From Sunxiuqinia sp963678245 (GTDB lineage: Bacteria; Bacteroidota; Bacteroidia; Bacteroidales; Prolixibacteraceae): 64,000 nucleotides of DNA. The stretch's first letter is position 1. Each line of letters begins with the position of its first letter. Shown here one piece after another: positions 17,931-26,661 of the stretch. The translations under genes were made by a program, and so were the position numbers. The notes beneath the pieces are model-generated. The model ran no database searches. It was not told where the DNA came from and saw only the letters and a program-made list of their open reading frames with translations. The stretch is taken from assembly GCA_965140765.1 (NCBI GenBank), contig OZ223309.1, positions 744,001-808,000 on the forward strand. Reading direction: 5' to 3'.

Positions 17931-18133
17931 TAGATTATGAAAGAACGAATCTACGGTAATATAGCAACCTAAAAACAGGCTTTTAGCCCAGAGAACTGAT
18001 CGTATTGCAGTAGTAAAAGGGTGGTGATAATCTTTGTTGACAGGCTCTGATGGCCTAAATTGTAACTCAACCTTACTCCACTCTTTCGTTCTTTCTGTTT
18101 ATTGATAAAAGATAAGAAAATGTAAACTTAGGA
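17931..18133 (-). ncRNA. Candidate bridge RNA region of IS copy 3
   Basis: As in copy 1, but one base of the 9-bp outer target-loop stem is changed (aaagggtgg), giving a C-A mismatch in the - strand transcript. Confidence 0.55.
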
Positions 18134-18303
18134 ATTGTAAATTGCATTGCGGGTGCAGTGGTGTGTCGTTCGCTGGATTCTCGCAACATCGTTCCGTCCT
18201 ACCGGACAGGAACGAGCTCCGAAATCCGCAACGACAACTTACAAGTGACCGTTACCTGCAAGTTTAAAATAAAGACAACTAACTACAATTAAAACTATAA
18301 ATC

Positions 18304-20325
18304 ATGAAATTAATCAAAGCTAGAGTCCAAAATTACAGGAGCATTATTGATAGTGGTCTATTTGAGATAGAGGAATTAAAGACAATACTTGTTGGTCCAA
18401 ATGAAGCCGGGAAAACAGTATTATTAAGAGCATTACAGCAACTTAACAAGCCTGCCGACGTTGAAGGATTTAAAGCAATAAGAGATTATCCAAGGTCATT
18501 ATATAACGATATAACTACCAAACAAATAAAAATTGAAGAAATTGAAGTAGTTCGGGGGTACTTTAAACTTGATGCTGAAGATAAAGAACTTGTAGATTCT
18601 GAATTTAAAGATTGCACGTATGTAATGTATCGAAAGCTTGACAATAAGGGTTATCATTTTCTCGAAAACGTTCCTGCTAAAATTACATTTGATGATGTGA
18701 AAAAAGACCTAACAAGGTTAATTGCGCATATTGATAAACAGTTTGAGTCTGACGAAGCGAATGCAACAAAGGAGAAACCAAGCGTTAAATTCAAAACAAT
18801 TACGGATAAATTTTGGGAAACAAAGCAATTTTCAGTTGAGAATTCTAAAGATTTATTAGCATGTCTAGAAGAATTCTACCCTTTTGTTGATGAAGAAAAT
18901 GAAAAAGAAGAGGAAAGATATACGAATATTATAGAAAAAATTAAGTTTAACAATAAGTTTGATGAAGTATTAAAAATACTTGATAGTCGTGTACCTGTTT
19001 TCGTTCTGTTTAATAACTATTTTAAAGTAAAACCATCCATTCATCTTGAACATCTAGCTCAAAGAGTTGAACAAAAATTGCTTGACGATGATAAGTTTTA
19101 CGACTATGGTAATTTATGTTTACTAAAATTACTTGGCTTCTCCGCAAGAGAATTGGCGAACATTGGAAATACTCCAAGTCCTGATAAAAATAATTTAGAT
19201 GCTATAACAAAATACCGAGATACTCTTGACAACAGGTCTTATCAACTTAATGCAGCAAGTGTGAGACTAACAAACGAAATTAAAAGTATATGGAATCCGA
19301 ATCCAAACAGACCAGAAGCGGAAAAAATTAGAATCTCAGCCGACGGACAATATTTAAAAGTAGTTGTAGAAGATGAAGTTGGAGTTGAAATTGAACTTGA
19401 CCAACGTTCTGAAGGATTTCAGTGGATTGTATCATTTTTTGTTGTCTTTTTCTCTGAAGCTATGGACAAACACAAGAATGCAATTCTTTTGTTAGATGAG
19501 CCTGGATTAAGCCTTCATGGATTAAAGCAGAGAGATTTTAGAAGTACAATTTCAGAATTGGCATTGAAAAATCAAACTATATACACAACACATTCACCTT
19601 TTTTGGTTGGACCAGATGAATTGGATATCGTAAAAGTTGTTGAGCTGAAAAATAGAAAAGAAGGCACAAAAGTACATACTACTCTTTCATCAAGTGACCC
19701 TGCCGGTCTTTTGCCTTTACAAGAAGCCTTTGGCTATGACCTTGCACAAAGTCTTTTTTCACAGCAGAGAAATCTAATTCTTGAAGGGCTCACAGATTAT
19801 TGGTATTTAGATTCAATGTCACAATTATTGAGGTCGGGCAATATTGAAACACTCAATGAGAAAATTGCATTAGTCTTTGCTAATTCGGCAGGTAAGGTTG
19901 TTTATTATGCAACTATCTTATATGCTCATAATTTAAAGGTTGCAGCATTGTTAGATTCTGATTCTGCGGGTGACCAAGCTGCTCAACAAGAAAACTTAGT
20001 GCATACTTTAGGGAATAAAAATATTCTAAGAACAAAAGATTTTTGTAGTGGAATTTCAAAACCTGAGATTGAAGATTTGCTAAGAGATACTTTGATTGTA
20101 GTTGCAAAGGATGAATTTGGTAAAGATGTAAAAACACTCGCTGCTTCACAACCGACAAGACCTATCATTGATATTTTCTCAAGTGAAATTAGTGACTTCT
20201 CAAAATATAAATTGGCAAAAGCCTTTGTTCGATGGACTAGGAATAATAAGTCAAGCAATTTAACAGCAAATGAGGTTCAGCAATTTCAAAAGCTAATTCA
20301 ACAAATTAACAAAGTCCTAAAATAG
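18304..20325 (+). CDS. OLD-family ATPase-TOPRIM nuclease
   Basis: A 673-residue protein. The N-terminal ATPase has Walker A GPNEAGKT (residues 31-38) after ILV, a signature-like LDQRSEGFQWI, and Walker B NAILLLDEPGLSLHG near 395-410, followed by the switch His in YTTHSP. The C-terminal TOPRIM domain has NLILEGLTDYWYL (Glu) and AALLDSDSAGDQAA (DxD). This matches class 1 OLD (overcoming lysogenisation defect) endonucleases, several of which act in phage defence. First gene of a two-gene cassette (14), 1 bp before the next gene. Confidence 0.85.
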   Translation: MKLIKARVQNYRSIIDSGLFEIEELKTILVGPNEAGKTVLLRALQQLNKPADVEGFKAIRDYPRSLYNDITTKQIKIEEIEVVRGYFKLDAEDKELVDSEFKDCTYVMYRKLDNKGYHFLENVPAKITFDDVKKDLTRLIAHIDKQFESDEANATKEKPSVKFKTITDKFWETKQFSVENSKDLLACLEEFYPFVDEENEKEEERYTNIIEKIKFNNKFDEVLKILDSRVPVFVLFNNYFKVKPSIHLEHLAQRVEQKLLDDDKFYDYGNLCLLKLLGFSARELANIGNTPSPDKNNLDAITKYRDTLDNRSYQLNAASVRLTNEIKSIWNPNPNRPEAEKIRISADGQYLKVVVEDEVGVEIELDQRSEGFQWIVSFFVVFFSEAMDKHKNAILLLDEPGLSLHGLKQRDFRSTISELALKNQTIYTTHSPFLVGPDELDIVKVVELKNRKEGTKVHTTLSSSDPAGLLPLQEAFGYDLAQSLFSQQRNLILEGLTDYWYLDSMSQLLRSGNIETLNEKIALVFANSAGKVVYYATILYAHNLKVAALLDSDSAGDQAAQQENLVHTLGNKNILRTKDFCSGISKPEIEDLLRDTLIVVAKDEFGKDVKTLAASQPTRPIIDIFSSEISDFSKYKLAKAFVRWTRNNKSSNLTANEVQQFQKLIQQINKVLK

Positions 20326-20326
20326 T

Positions 20327-20836
20327 ATGGAAGATTTTTTAAATCCCTCTATTATTGCTGCATTGACAGCTTTAGTATTATCATTAATCACGTTGTTCCA
20401 GTTTTTCAAAAATCAAAGGTTTCAACAAAGACAATTTGAAAGATTGAATAATAGAAATCTTACTAATAAATTGTATGATTTACGGTTGGATAATTACCCA
20501 AAAGCTTTTGACATTACAGATAATATATTTAAAGAAAAAGGTGGTAATTACAATTCTGAACAACTATCAAAAGTTTTGAAAGAATTGATTAAGTGGAAAA
20601 AAGGAATTGTTAATCTAATCATTTCAGTGGAAGCTCGTGATAGTTATTTTCAACTTCGTGACGCACTGATGAAAAAGCCATCTGAAAAAGATTGTTATTC
20701 ATCAGAACAAATAGAAAAAATAGATATTGCCGTAAAGAATTTCAGAAAACAACTTAGACGAGATTTAGGCTTTATGTTTAGAGAAGAAAAAGAAAGAAGA
20801 AAAAAACCAGCAGGTAACAATCTGTATATGTCATAG
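20327..20836 (+). CDS. Membrane-anchored partner of the OLD protein
   Basis: A 169-residue protein with one N-terminal membrane helix (IIAALTALVLSLITLFQFF) and a cytoplasmic helical region of about 140 residues rich in Lys and Arg. No family recognised. It starts 1 bp after the OLD stop and its own reading frame runs into attC 14, where the stop lies. Since the two genes form one cassette, they probably work together, for example as sensor and effector (inference). Confidence 0.6.
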   Translation: MEDFLNPSIIAALTALVLSLITLFQFFKNQRFQQRQFERLNNRNLTNKLYDLRLDNYPKAFDITDNIFKEKGGNYNSEQLSKVLKELIKWKKGIVNLIISVEARDSYFQLRDALMKKPSEKDCYSSEQIEKIDIAVKNFRKQLRRDLGFMFREEKERRKKPAGNNLYMS

Positions 20837-20942
20837 CCGGTTTTGTGGATAATTGTAGGTTCATCACCCGCATTTACTTCATCTCGGTTTGACAGGAAAG
20901 AAGCCCGCAATCGGCTACGCCACATACAGGTAACCGTTGGGC
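20810..20942 (+). repeat. attC site 14
   Basis: The site runs from GCAGGTAAC to GTTGGGC. GCAGGTAAC is the reverse complement of GTTACCTGC at 18251. Confidence 0.85.
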
Positions 20943-21054
20943 ACAAGTTGAAGAAACATCCTGCCAAGTTGCAGACATAATGATTTGATTTGCAGATTGG
21001 ATTTAACAGAACAACAAATGATACCGATTTTTGAAACATGTTTAACTAAAATCA

Positions 21055-22104
21055 TTGATTATGAAAAAGTTTCTTAAAATCGGACTACATATTTTATTTT
21101 GGATTGCAATACCATCTTTAATACTATATTTTAATTGGGCTGGACAAGATACTACTCATTTGCCAGGAACACTAAAACCCGAATCAAAAACTATATGGGA
21201 AATAATAAGAAGTAATCTTGACCTAACTATTATTTCTTTGATTAGTTCGATTCCAATATTTTATTTGTCATTAAGATTATTGACACCGAAACTTCTGTTT
21301 AAATGGAATTTATTAAAATTCAGTTTATTTGTTATTTCTTTCATTGCTTGTTATTATTTTGTTTTTTTCTTCACTATTCTTGTTTTTCCTTTAATGTATT
21401 TCTTTGGAACTTCACTTGCCATTAAAGTCCTTGGTCCGATTGTTTGGCTGTCTGGCTTAGGCGGAACTATGTTTGCTTTTATCGAAAAAAGTAAAAAGGA
21501 TAGGTTAGACAAAGAGATACTTTCTAAAAAGAATGTACAATTAGAACTCGATTTATTAAAATCATCAATTAGTCCACACTTTTTATTTAATACCCTGAAC
21601 AATATTGACATTTTAATAGGAAAAGAACCAAATAAAGCTTCAGACTATCTCAAAAAATTGTCAGGAATCTTAAGGTTTTTATTTTCAAACTATAAGGACG
21701 AAATGATTCCGCTAAATAAAGAACTTGAATTCATTGACCAGTATGTTTCCTTACAAAAACTAAGGACAACAAATTCTGATTTTGTAAGTCTTCAAAAATC
21801 TGGGAAAATTGAAAATTGGGAAATTCCTCCAATGCTATTTTTACCTTTTCTTGAAAATGCCTTTAAGTATTCAACCAATAAAATGATAAGTAATGCAATT
21901 GAGATAAAAATAGATGCAGAAGACGAAGGATTGCATTTTCTTTGTAGGAATAATATCTCGACTATCAAAAACGAAATACAGACACACGGTGTCGGAATTA
22001 AAACAATGAAACAGCGTTTAGATTTGATTTACAAGAACAATTATAAACTTGATATTATAGATGAAAATGATTTCTTCACTGTAAATCTAAATATTTCAAG
22101 ATGA
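21055..22104 (+). CDS. LytS-type sensor histidine kinase
   Basis: A 349-residue protein; an ATG at 21061 could be the true start. Four membrane segments lie in the first 145 residues. A short coiled linker leads to a His_kinase domain with SPHFLFNTLNN (phosphoacceptor His about 175), then FLPFLENAFKYS (N box) and GVGIKTMKQRLDLIY (G box). It overlaps the response regulator by 4 bp (ATGA). The pair fills cassette 15. Confidence 0.88.
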   Translation: MIMKKFLKIGLHILFWIAIPSLILYFNWAGQDTTHLPGTLKPESKTIWEIIRSNLDLTIISLISSIPIFYLSLRLLTPKLLFKWNLLKFSLFVISFIACYYFVFFFTILVFPLMYFFGTSLAIKVLGPIVWLSGLGGTMFAFIEKSKKDRLDKEILSKKNVQLELDLLKSSISPHFLFNTLNNIDILIGKEPNKASDYLKKLSGILRFLFSNYKDEMIPLNKELEFIDQYVSLQKLRTTNSDFVSLQKSGKIENWEIPPMLFLPFLENAFKYSTNKMISNAIEIKIDAEDEGLHFLCRNNISTIKNEIQTHGVGIKTMKQRLDLIYKNNYKLDIIDENDFFTVNLNISR

Positions 22105-22778
22105 TTATTAATTGCATCATTATTGAGGATGAGCCTTTGGCAAAGGAGAAACTTGAAGAATATGTAAATAAAGTTTCATACCTTGAATTAAAAGCAAGCT
22201 TTACGAGCGGTTTAGATGCATTGAAATTTCTGAAAGACAACGTAATTGAACTGATGTTTTTAGATGTACAAATGGATGAATTATCAGGTATTCAGCTTTT
22301 AGAAGCTCTTAATATGCATCCAAAAGTAATCATGACTACGGCGTTTGAGGAGTATGCTATAAAAGGATTTGAGTTAAACGTTACAGATTATTTATTAAAG
22401 CCTTATACCTTTGAAAGGTTTTTGCAAGCTGTAGACAGAGTACATAATGAATTGTCGAAAGAAAAAGACACAAGTGATAGCTTTTTTGTAAAAACAGAAT
22501 ACCGATTGGAGCGGATTTGTTATGAGAATATTTTGTTCATTGAAGGAATGCGTGACTATCGGAGAATTCATCTGATTAATAAAAGCATAATGACACTTCA
22601 AACTTTTACGGAATTGGAAAGTCTACTCCCGAAACAATTTTGCAGAGTTCATAAATCATACATTGTTTCGATTGATAAGATAGAATCAGTTGAGAGAGAT
22701 AGAATAAAAATTGGGAAAGAATTAATCCCAATATCAGAGACTTATAAAAAGGGATTTTATGATAGAATTAGGCAGTAA
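22101..22778 (+). CDS. LytTR-type response regulator
   Basis: A 225-residue protein. The receiver domain has IIEDEPLA acidic residues, the phospho-acceptor in LMFLDVQMDE (D55) and Lys in LLKPYTF. A LytTR DNA-binding domain from about residue 125 includes FIEGMRDYRRIHL and FCRVHKSYIVSIDKIE. It is activated by the adjacent sensor kinase. Targets are unknown; no envelope or transport gene is in the cassette. Confidence 0.9.
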   Translation: MIINCIIIEDEPLAKEKLEEYVNKVSYLELKASFTSGLDALKFLKDNVIELMFLDVQMDELSGIQLLEALNMHPKVIMTTAFEEYAIKGFELNVTDYLLKPYTFERFLQAVDRVHNELSKEKDTSDSFFVKTEYRLERICYENILFIEGMRDYRRIHLINKSIMTLQTFTELESLLPKQFCRVHKSYIVSIDKIESVERDRIKIGKELIPISETYKKGFYDRIRQ

Positions 22779-22783
22779 CAACC

Positions 22784-22918
22784 AGTGCCCAACATTTTGT
22801 ATAAGTAATGGCAGGTAAAGTGCTAAATATCAAAGTTTGTAGCCCGTTCAAACTGCATAGCGGTTTGACAGGAAAGTGCCCCGCAATCTGCCACTACTCA
22901 TACAATTTTCCGTTACCT
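22784..22918 (+). repeat. attC site 15
   Basis: The site runs from AGTGCCCAAC to GTTACCT. GTGCCCAAC is the reverse complement of GTTGGGCAC at 20936. Resembles attC 3. Confidence 0.85.
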
Positions 22919-23005
22919 GCAAGCTTGAACAGAGACATTAAGTCAGATTGAAATATATTAGAATAATTAAAGACGAGAATCAGAAAAATATAATTGAACA
23001 AATTT

Positions 23006-23422
23006 ATGACTGAAATTACATTCGAATACTGGAATAAACTTGCCTCACAAATAATAATGATTAGTTCATTACTAGGCGGATTTTCAATTGCAGTAATAGC
23101 AAATCTTTTGGTGTCCGATACGAATACTCGATTATCAAAAATAATTATGACAGCTTCCACTTTAGCTGCCGGATTTTTTTTAATCACTGTGTTTGCAATG
23201 ACTAACATTCTTATGAAAACAACGGTAGGATATCCATTTAAAGTAGTTGCAGATGATTTAATATTTCCACGAACTATTGGAGTTATTTCCCTTTATTTAG
23301 GAATAATGTCATTAATCACTATAATTTCATTTGCAGGCTGGACAAAATCAAAAAAAATGGGAAGATTTACAACAGTTGTCGGAATTTTGACTCTAATTTT
23401 AATCCTGATTCTGACAACTTAA
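23006..23422 (+). CDS. Four-helix membrane protein of unknown function
   Basis: A 138-residue protein from ATG 23006 (a TTG at 22994 would add four residues). Four membrane segments: about 15-35, 47-67, 87-107 and 115-135. No family recognised. Sole gene of cassette 16. Confidence 0.55.
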   Translation: MTEITFEYWNKLASQIIMISSLLGGFSIAVIANLLVSDTNTRLSKIIMTASTLAAGFFLITVFAMTNILMKTTVGYPFKVVADDLIFPRTIGVISLYLGIMSLITIISFAGWTKSKKMGRFTTVVGILTLILILILTT

Positions 23423-23540
23423 TAACTGAAATGAATTAAAAGCCAGCAGGTAACAAAGAACTGAGCTTAAAACCCAATAAAAACCCATAATTTTTCATTT
23501 AAAACACCCTGTTTTTTTGGGGGCTGTTCCCAAAGAAAAA

Positions 23541-24518
23541 TTATTGACCGACGATGGTACTTCGATAGGCCGGATCGTATGGTATCCCTGATTTGGCAAT
23601 GGCAAAAGCTTGTTTGACCAATTTGTTGCATACAGCAATTAAAGCTAGCTTTTTTGACTTTCCTTTGGTTACAATTCGTTGATACAATGCATGGCACTGA
23701 GGATTGCATTTACTGGCTGTAAAACTGCACATAAACAAATGGTTGCGCATATTCGGATTGCCCCGTTTACTGATTCGGGACTGCCCGTTTATACTTGTAC
23801 CTGAAGTATGTTCCGTAGGAGCCAGTCCAAAGAATGCGGATACCTGACGGTAGTTATCGAAGTTCCGAAAGCCATTACTCATAATTATCAGGTAAACTGC
23901 AGTCTTTTTTCCCACTCCGGGAATAGAAGTTATATTGCTCAATAAATCACCATCGTGTTGTTTTATAAGCACTTCAATCTCCTGTTCCAAAAGGACAATC
24001 TCATCCTTAACATGACGTAGCTGACGTTTCAATGAAGTGATAATCCTGCCCGTTTTAACACCCCTGCTTTCCAGTCCCTGGATATGGTTCTTTAAGGCTG
24101 TATTCTGCTTTAAATATAACACTACAACTTTCTGAAGCTGCTTACTCTTTTCGATGTATTCAGGTTCCGGAATCCATTGTTTAAGTGGTTGTTCCTGAGC
24201 AAACAATGCAATCATTCGAGCATCACTCTTATCGGTTTTATTCTGCTGCAGCTTCATCTGAATAAAACGTTTAATGGTTAAAGGATTTACCACAGAAACT
24301 TCAATCCCTTTTTGGTAGAGGAAAACGGCAAGCTGTTGGTAATAACTTCCAGTTGATTCCATCACGCAATGAGTGTTGGACTTCATTAATTTGTAAAACA
24401 AGCGAAAACCCTTTGAATCATTACTGTAACAATGATGCCCTGTTGATAAATCCCATACATCGAATGTCTCTTTTGAGATGTCAACTCCAATAAAATGTTT
24501 ACTTTTATACATAACCAT
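23541..24518 (-). CDS. IS110-family transposase (copy 4)
   Basis: A 325-residue intact DEDD transposase, identical in protein to copy 2. Confidence 0.92.
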   Translation of the reverse strand: MVMYKSKHFIGVDISKETFDVWDLSTGHHCYSNDSKGFRLFYKLMKSNTHCVMESTGSYYQQLAVFLYQKGIEVSVVNPLTIKRFIQMKLQQNKTDKSDARMIALFAQEQPLKQWIPEPEYIEKSKQLQKVVVLYLKQNTALKNHIQGLESRGVKTGRIITSLKRQLRHVKDEIVLLEQEIEVLIKQHDGDLLSNITSIPGVGKKTAVYLIIMSNGFRNFDNYRQVSAFFGLAPTEHTSGTSINGQSRISKRGNPNMRNHLFMCSFTASKCNPQCHALYQRIVTKGKSKKLALIAVCNKLVKQAFAIAKSGIPYDPAYRSTIVGQ

Positions 24519-24721
24519 TAGATTATGAAAGAACGAATCTACGGTAATATAGCAACCTAAAAACAGGCTTTTAGCCCAGAGAACTGATCGTATTGCAGTA
24601 GTAAAAGAGTGGTGATAATCTTTGTTGACAGGCTCTGATGGCCTAAATTGTAACTCAACCTTACTCCACTCTTTCGTTCTTTCTGTTTATTGATAAAAGA
24701 TAAGAAAATGTAAACTTAGGA
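24519..24721 (-). ncRNA. Candidate bridge RNA region of IS copy 4
   Basis: Same stems and guide segments as in copy 1. Confidence 0.6.
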
Positions 24722-24838
24722 ATTGTAAATGATCATGGCAGTTTCAGTGCAAATTCCAACAATCAAACCCACATCAAAATTAGTGCGTACCCGGACAGGA
24801 AATCTCACGCAATCTGCCACGCCACTTACAAGTGGTCG

Positions 24839-25322
24839 TTAAGCGCCAAGTTTAAATAAAGAAATTATTGGTTATCCAGGTTGTCCGTTCTTTGGTTTTT
24901 TGCTCGCTCCAAAATTGCTGTCGTAAAACTTGCTAAGCAAAGTTTGGTGCAATTGACAATTTTCACGGTCTGAGAATTTACCTTATTTGTTTCGCTCTCT
25001 GACTGTCTTGTATTTTGGAGGAATAAACCGAAGTTACATGACAGGGGCGATTGAGTCGTTCGGTACTTGGTAGCTATTAAAATTGGCAGGAACAGCCGGT
25101 GCATACAAGTTTTCCGTCAGCAACCAAGATTAGGACTGGGTTTGTGCACGTTTCAACAAAGTAACCGCCTGTGGTTACCTCTTCCCCACTAGCAACTCTG
25201 ACTTTTGGGGGTTAAAGAAAAAAGAAGAAAAACAAACGTGGTTATTTAAAACTATTGTGCAGAAAATGATACTTTTATACTGTTAACAAGCTGACGATGA
25301 ATTATAAAAACCTGGCGCTAAC
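24839..25322 (+). other. Cassette 17 without a convincing ORF (related to cassette 11)
   Basis: Starts GTTAAGCGCC and ends GGCGCTAAC, complementary except for one base. It holds no credible ORF on the + strand. A 79-codon - strand ORF (24865-25104) is not conserved in frame in cassette 11 because of single-base indels. Conserved blocks in the same order as cassette 11: gttctttggttttt, aaagtttggtgcaa, aacagccggtg, ggttacct, ctgactttt, atgatacttttatac, tgttaacaagctgac. Confidence 0.6.
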
Positions 25323-25448
25323 AAATTGTAATATGGCAGGCGGGTGTCTTGGCGGTCTGACAAGTCAGACCTTGCGCCCACTTTCCTGCGGGTCTGACAC
25401 GATTTCTTCCAGAAATCCCGCCCGACCACATACAAGTGACCGTTATGG
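25314..25448 (+). repeat. attC site 17
   Basis: The site runs from GGCGCTAAC to GTTATGG. It contains CTAACAAATTGTAATATGG, the best uninterrupted match to the IS target guides. Confidence 0.88.
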
Positions 25449-25458
25449 TACATTTTAA

Positions 25459-26040
25459 ATGAATGAGCAAATCCAAAATATGGAATCAGAAAATGTTGAG
25501 TTGAAGATTATCAATTCAAATGCATACTATATTTTCAAAATTATAGGAATTATAATTGGCTTTATTGGTGCATTAATTTCTGGTGCTATTTTATCGAGAG
25601 GGACAAGCAAACCTTTTATCGACAGATATATTGAACTCCCATTATGGGCTACTCTTCTTTTATTCATATTTACCTTAATACTGTTAGTAATCTCCGTTTC
25701 TCTTCAATGCAATAAAAACAAAAACAAAGGACAAATTTTTCTGTCCGGAGATGATGTTAAAATCAATGAAAAATCATTTCCAATTAAAAGCAAGTCAATT
25801 GAAATTTATTTCAATTCGTTAAAACATAAAAGCAGTTATAAACGAGATTTCATGGAAGGTTGCAACAACTGGATAATTTTGGGAGAAAATGGAAATCTTG
25901 TAAAAAAGGAATTTCGGATTGAATCAAAATCTCAAGAAGAAAACATAATGAAACAAATATCTAACTGGCAACAGTCAGGAATTGATATGAAAATCAAAGA
26001 GAAAAAAAGAAATTTTTGGCAAATGTGGAATGAATTTTAA
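25459..26040 (+). CDS. Two-helix membrane protein, unknown
   Basis: A 193-residue protein with membrane segments at about 23-45 (IFKIIGIIIGFIGALISGAIL) and 60-82 (WATLLLFIFTLILLVISVSL), followed by a soluble domain of about 110 residues with a basic tail. No family recognised. Followed 1 bp later by the next gene; both form cassette 18. Confidence 0.55.
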   Translation: MNEQIQNMESENVELKIINSNAYYIFKIIGIIIGFIGALISGAILSRGTSKPFIDRYIELPLWATLLLFIFTLILLVISVSLQCNKNKNKGQIFLSGDDVKINEKSFPIKSKSIEIYFNSLKHKSSYKRDFMEGCNNWIILGENGNLVKKEFRIESKSQEENIMKQISNWQQSGIDMKIKEKKRNFWQMWNEF

Positions 26041-26041
26041 A

Positions 26042-26500
26042 ATGGAGAAAGAAAAAATTTATATCATAAAATCTAAAGACAATTTCTTTTCAATATCTTT
26101 TTTATTAATTGTGCTTGCAGGACTTTTAATTAAAAGTGAGACTTTCGCATTAGCTATAAAAATCCTATTAATTTGTCTTCTTTGCTATTGTATTTATTGG
26201 TTTCTATGGTACTTGACTGGTAAATATGAATTGCGAATTTCAAAAGAAAAACTGATTGTTAAAAAAACGATTATTGGATTACATCTCAGACGCAAATTTG
26301 AAATTAAGAAAATTCGGAATATTAAATATTTGGAAAACAAAGATTCTAAATTTTATTGGAATTTCGGAGGACTTTTATTTTCTGAGAAAAATCCAATGAT
26401 AATAGAGTTTGAATACTTTGGGGAAAAAATCTCGATTGGAAAAGAATGTAAAAATTTTGGAGCTAATGAGATAATAAAAGAAATAAAAAACGTACCATAA
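26042..26500 (+). CDS. Membrane protein with PH-like C-terminal domain
   Basis: About 152 residues from the ATG at 26042. Another in-frame ATG at 26030 overlaps the upstream gene. A double membrane hairpin (FSISFLLIVLAGLLI and LAIKILLICLLCYCIYWFLW) is followed by YELRISKEKLIVKKTIIGL, which resembles bacterial PH-like domains (weak, by eye). Its stop lies in the attC half-site CCATAAC. Confidence 0.5.
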   Translation: MEKEKIYIIKSKDNFFSISFLLIVLAGLLIKSETFALAIKILLICLLCYCIYWFLWYLTGKYELRISKEKLIVKKTIIGLHLRRKFEIKKIRNIKYLENKDSKFYWNFGGLLFSEKNPMIIEFEYFGEKISIGKECKNFGANEIIKEIKNVP

Positions 26501-26623
26501 CACGGTACATATTGCAGGGCGGTTCGGCGGTACGCCAACTGCGGCTCTCGCATCATCGTTCCGTCCTCACGGACAGGAACGCTCTCCGAAATCCGCCCCG
26601 ACAACATGTACTAACCGTTGTGC
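26493..26623 (+). repeat. attC site 18
   Basis: The site runs from TACCATAAC to GTTGTGC. GTACCATAAC is the reverse complement of GTTATGGTAC at 25442. Subfamily of attC 1, 4 and 6. Confidence 0.9.
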
Positions 26624-26661
26624 TGCATAAAGGTTACCTATTTATAAACAGATTTAAAATA

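Larger units (their letters stand above)
16869..18133 (-). mobile_element. IS110-family element, copy 3, in attC 13
   Basis: 1,265 bp, same ends and orientation as the others. It shares Asn in RHVNDE with copy 5 and the ccagttgatt silent change with copies 4 and 5. One base change (18020) is unique and falls in the outer stem of the predicted target loop. Confidence 0.9.
16860..18257 (+). repeat. attC site 13, split by IS copy 3
   Basis: Left part GCACAACAA (to 16868), right part 18134-18257, ending GTTACCT. TAAGCACAAC is the reverse complement of GTTGTGCTTA at 15880. Confidence 0.85.
23457..24721 (-). mobile_element. IS110-family element, copy 4, in attC 16
   Basis: 1,265 bp, with the same ends, orientation and attC position. 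It has Lys in RHVKDE (as copies 1 and 2) but the ccagttgatt silent change (as copies 3 and 5). Confidence 0.9.
23448..24844 (+). repeat. attC site 16, split by IS copy 4
   Basis: Left part AGGTAACAA (to 23456), right part 24722-24844, ending GTTAAGC. GCAGGTAAC is the reverse complement of GTTACCTGC at 22912. Confidence 0.85.

Noticed and set aside
24865..25104. 79-codon - strand ORF in cassette 17
   Set aside because: The related cassette 11 has single-base indels in the same stretch, so the frame is not kept.
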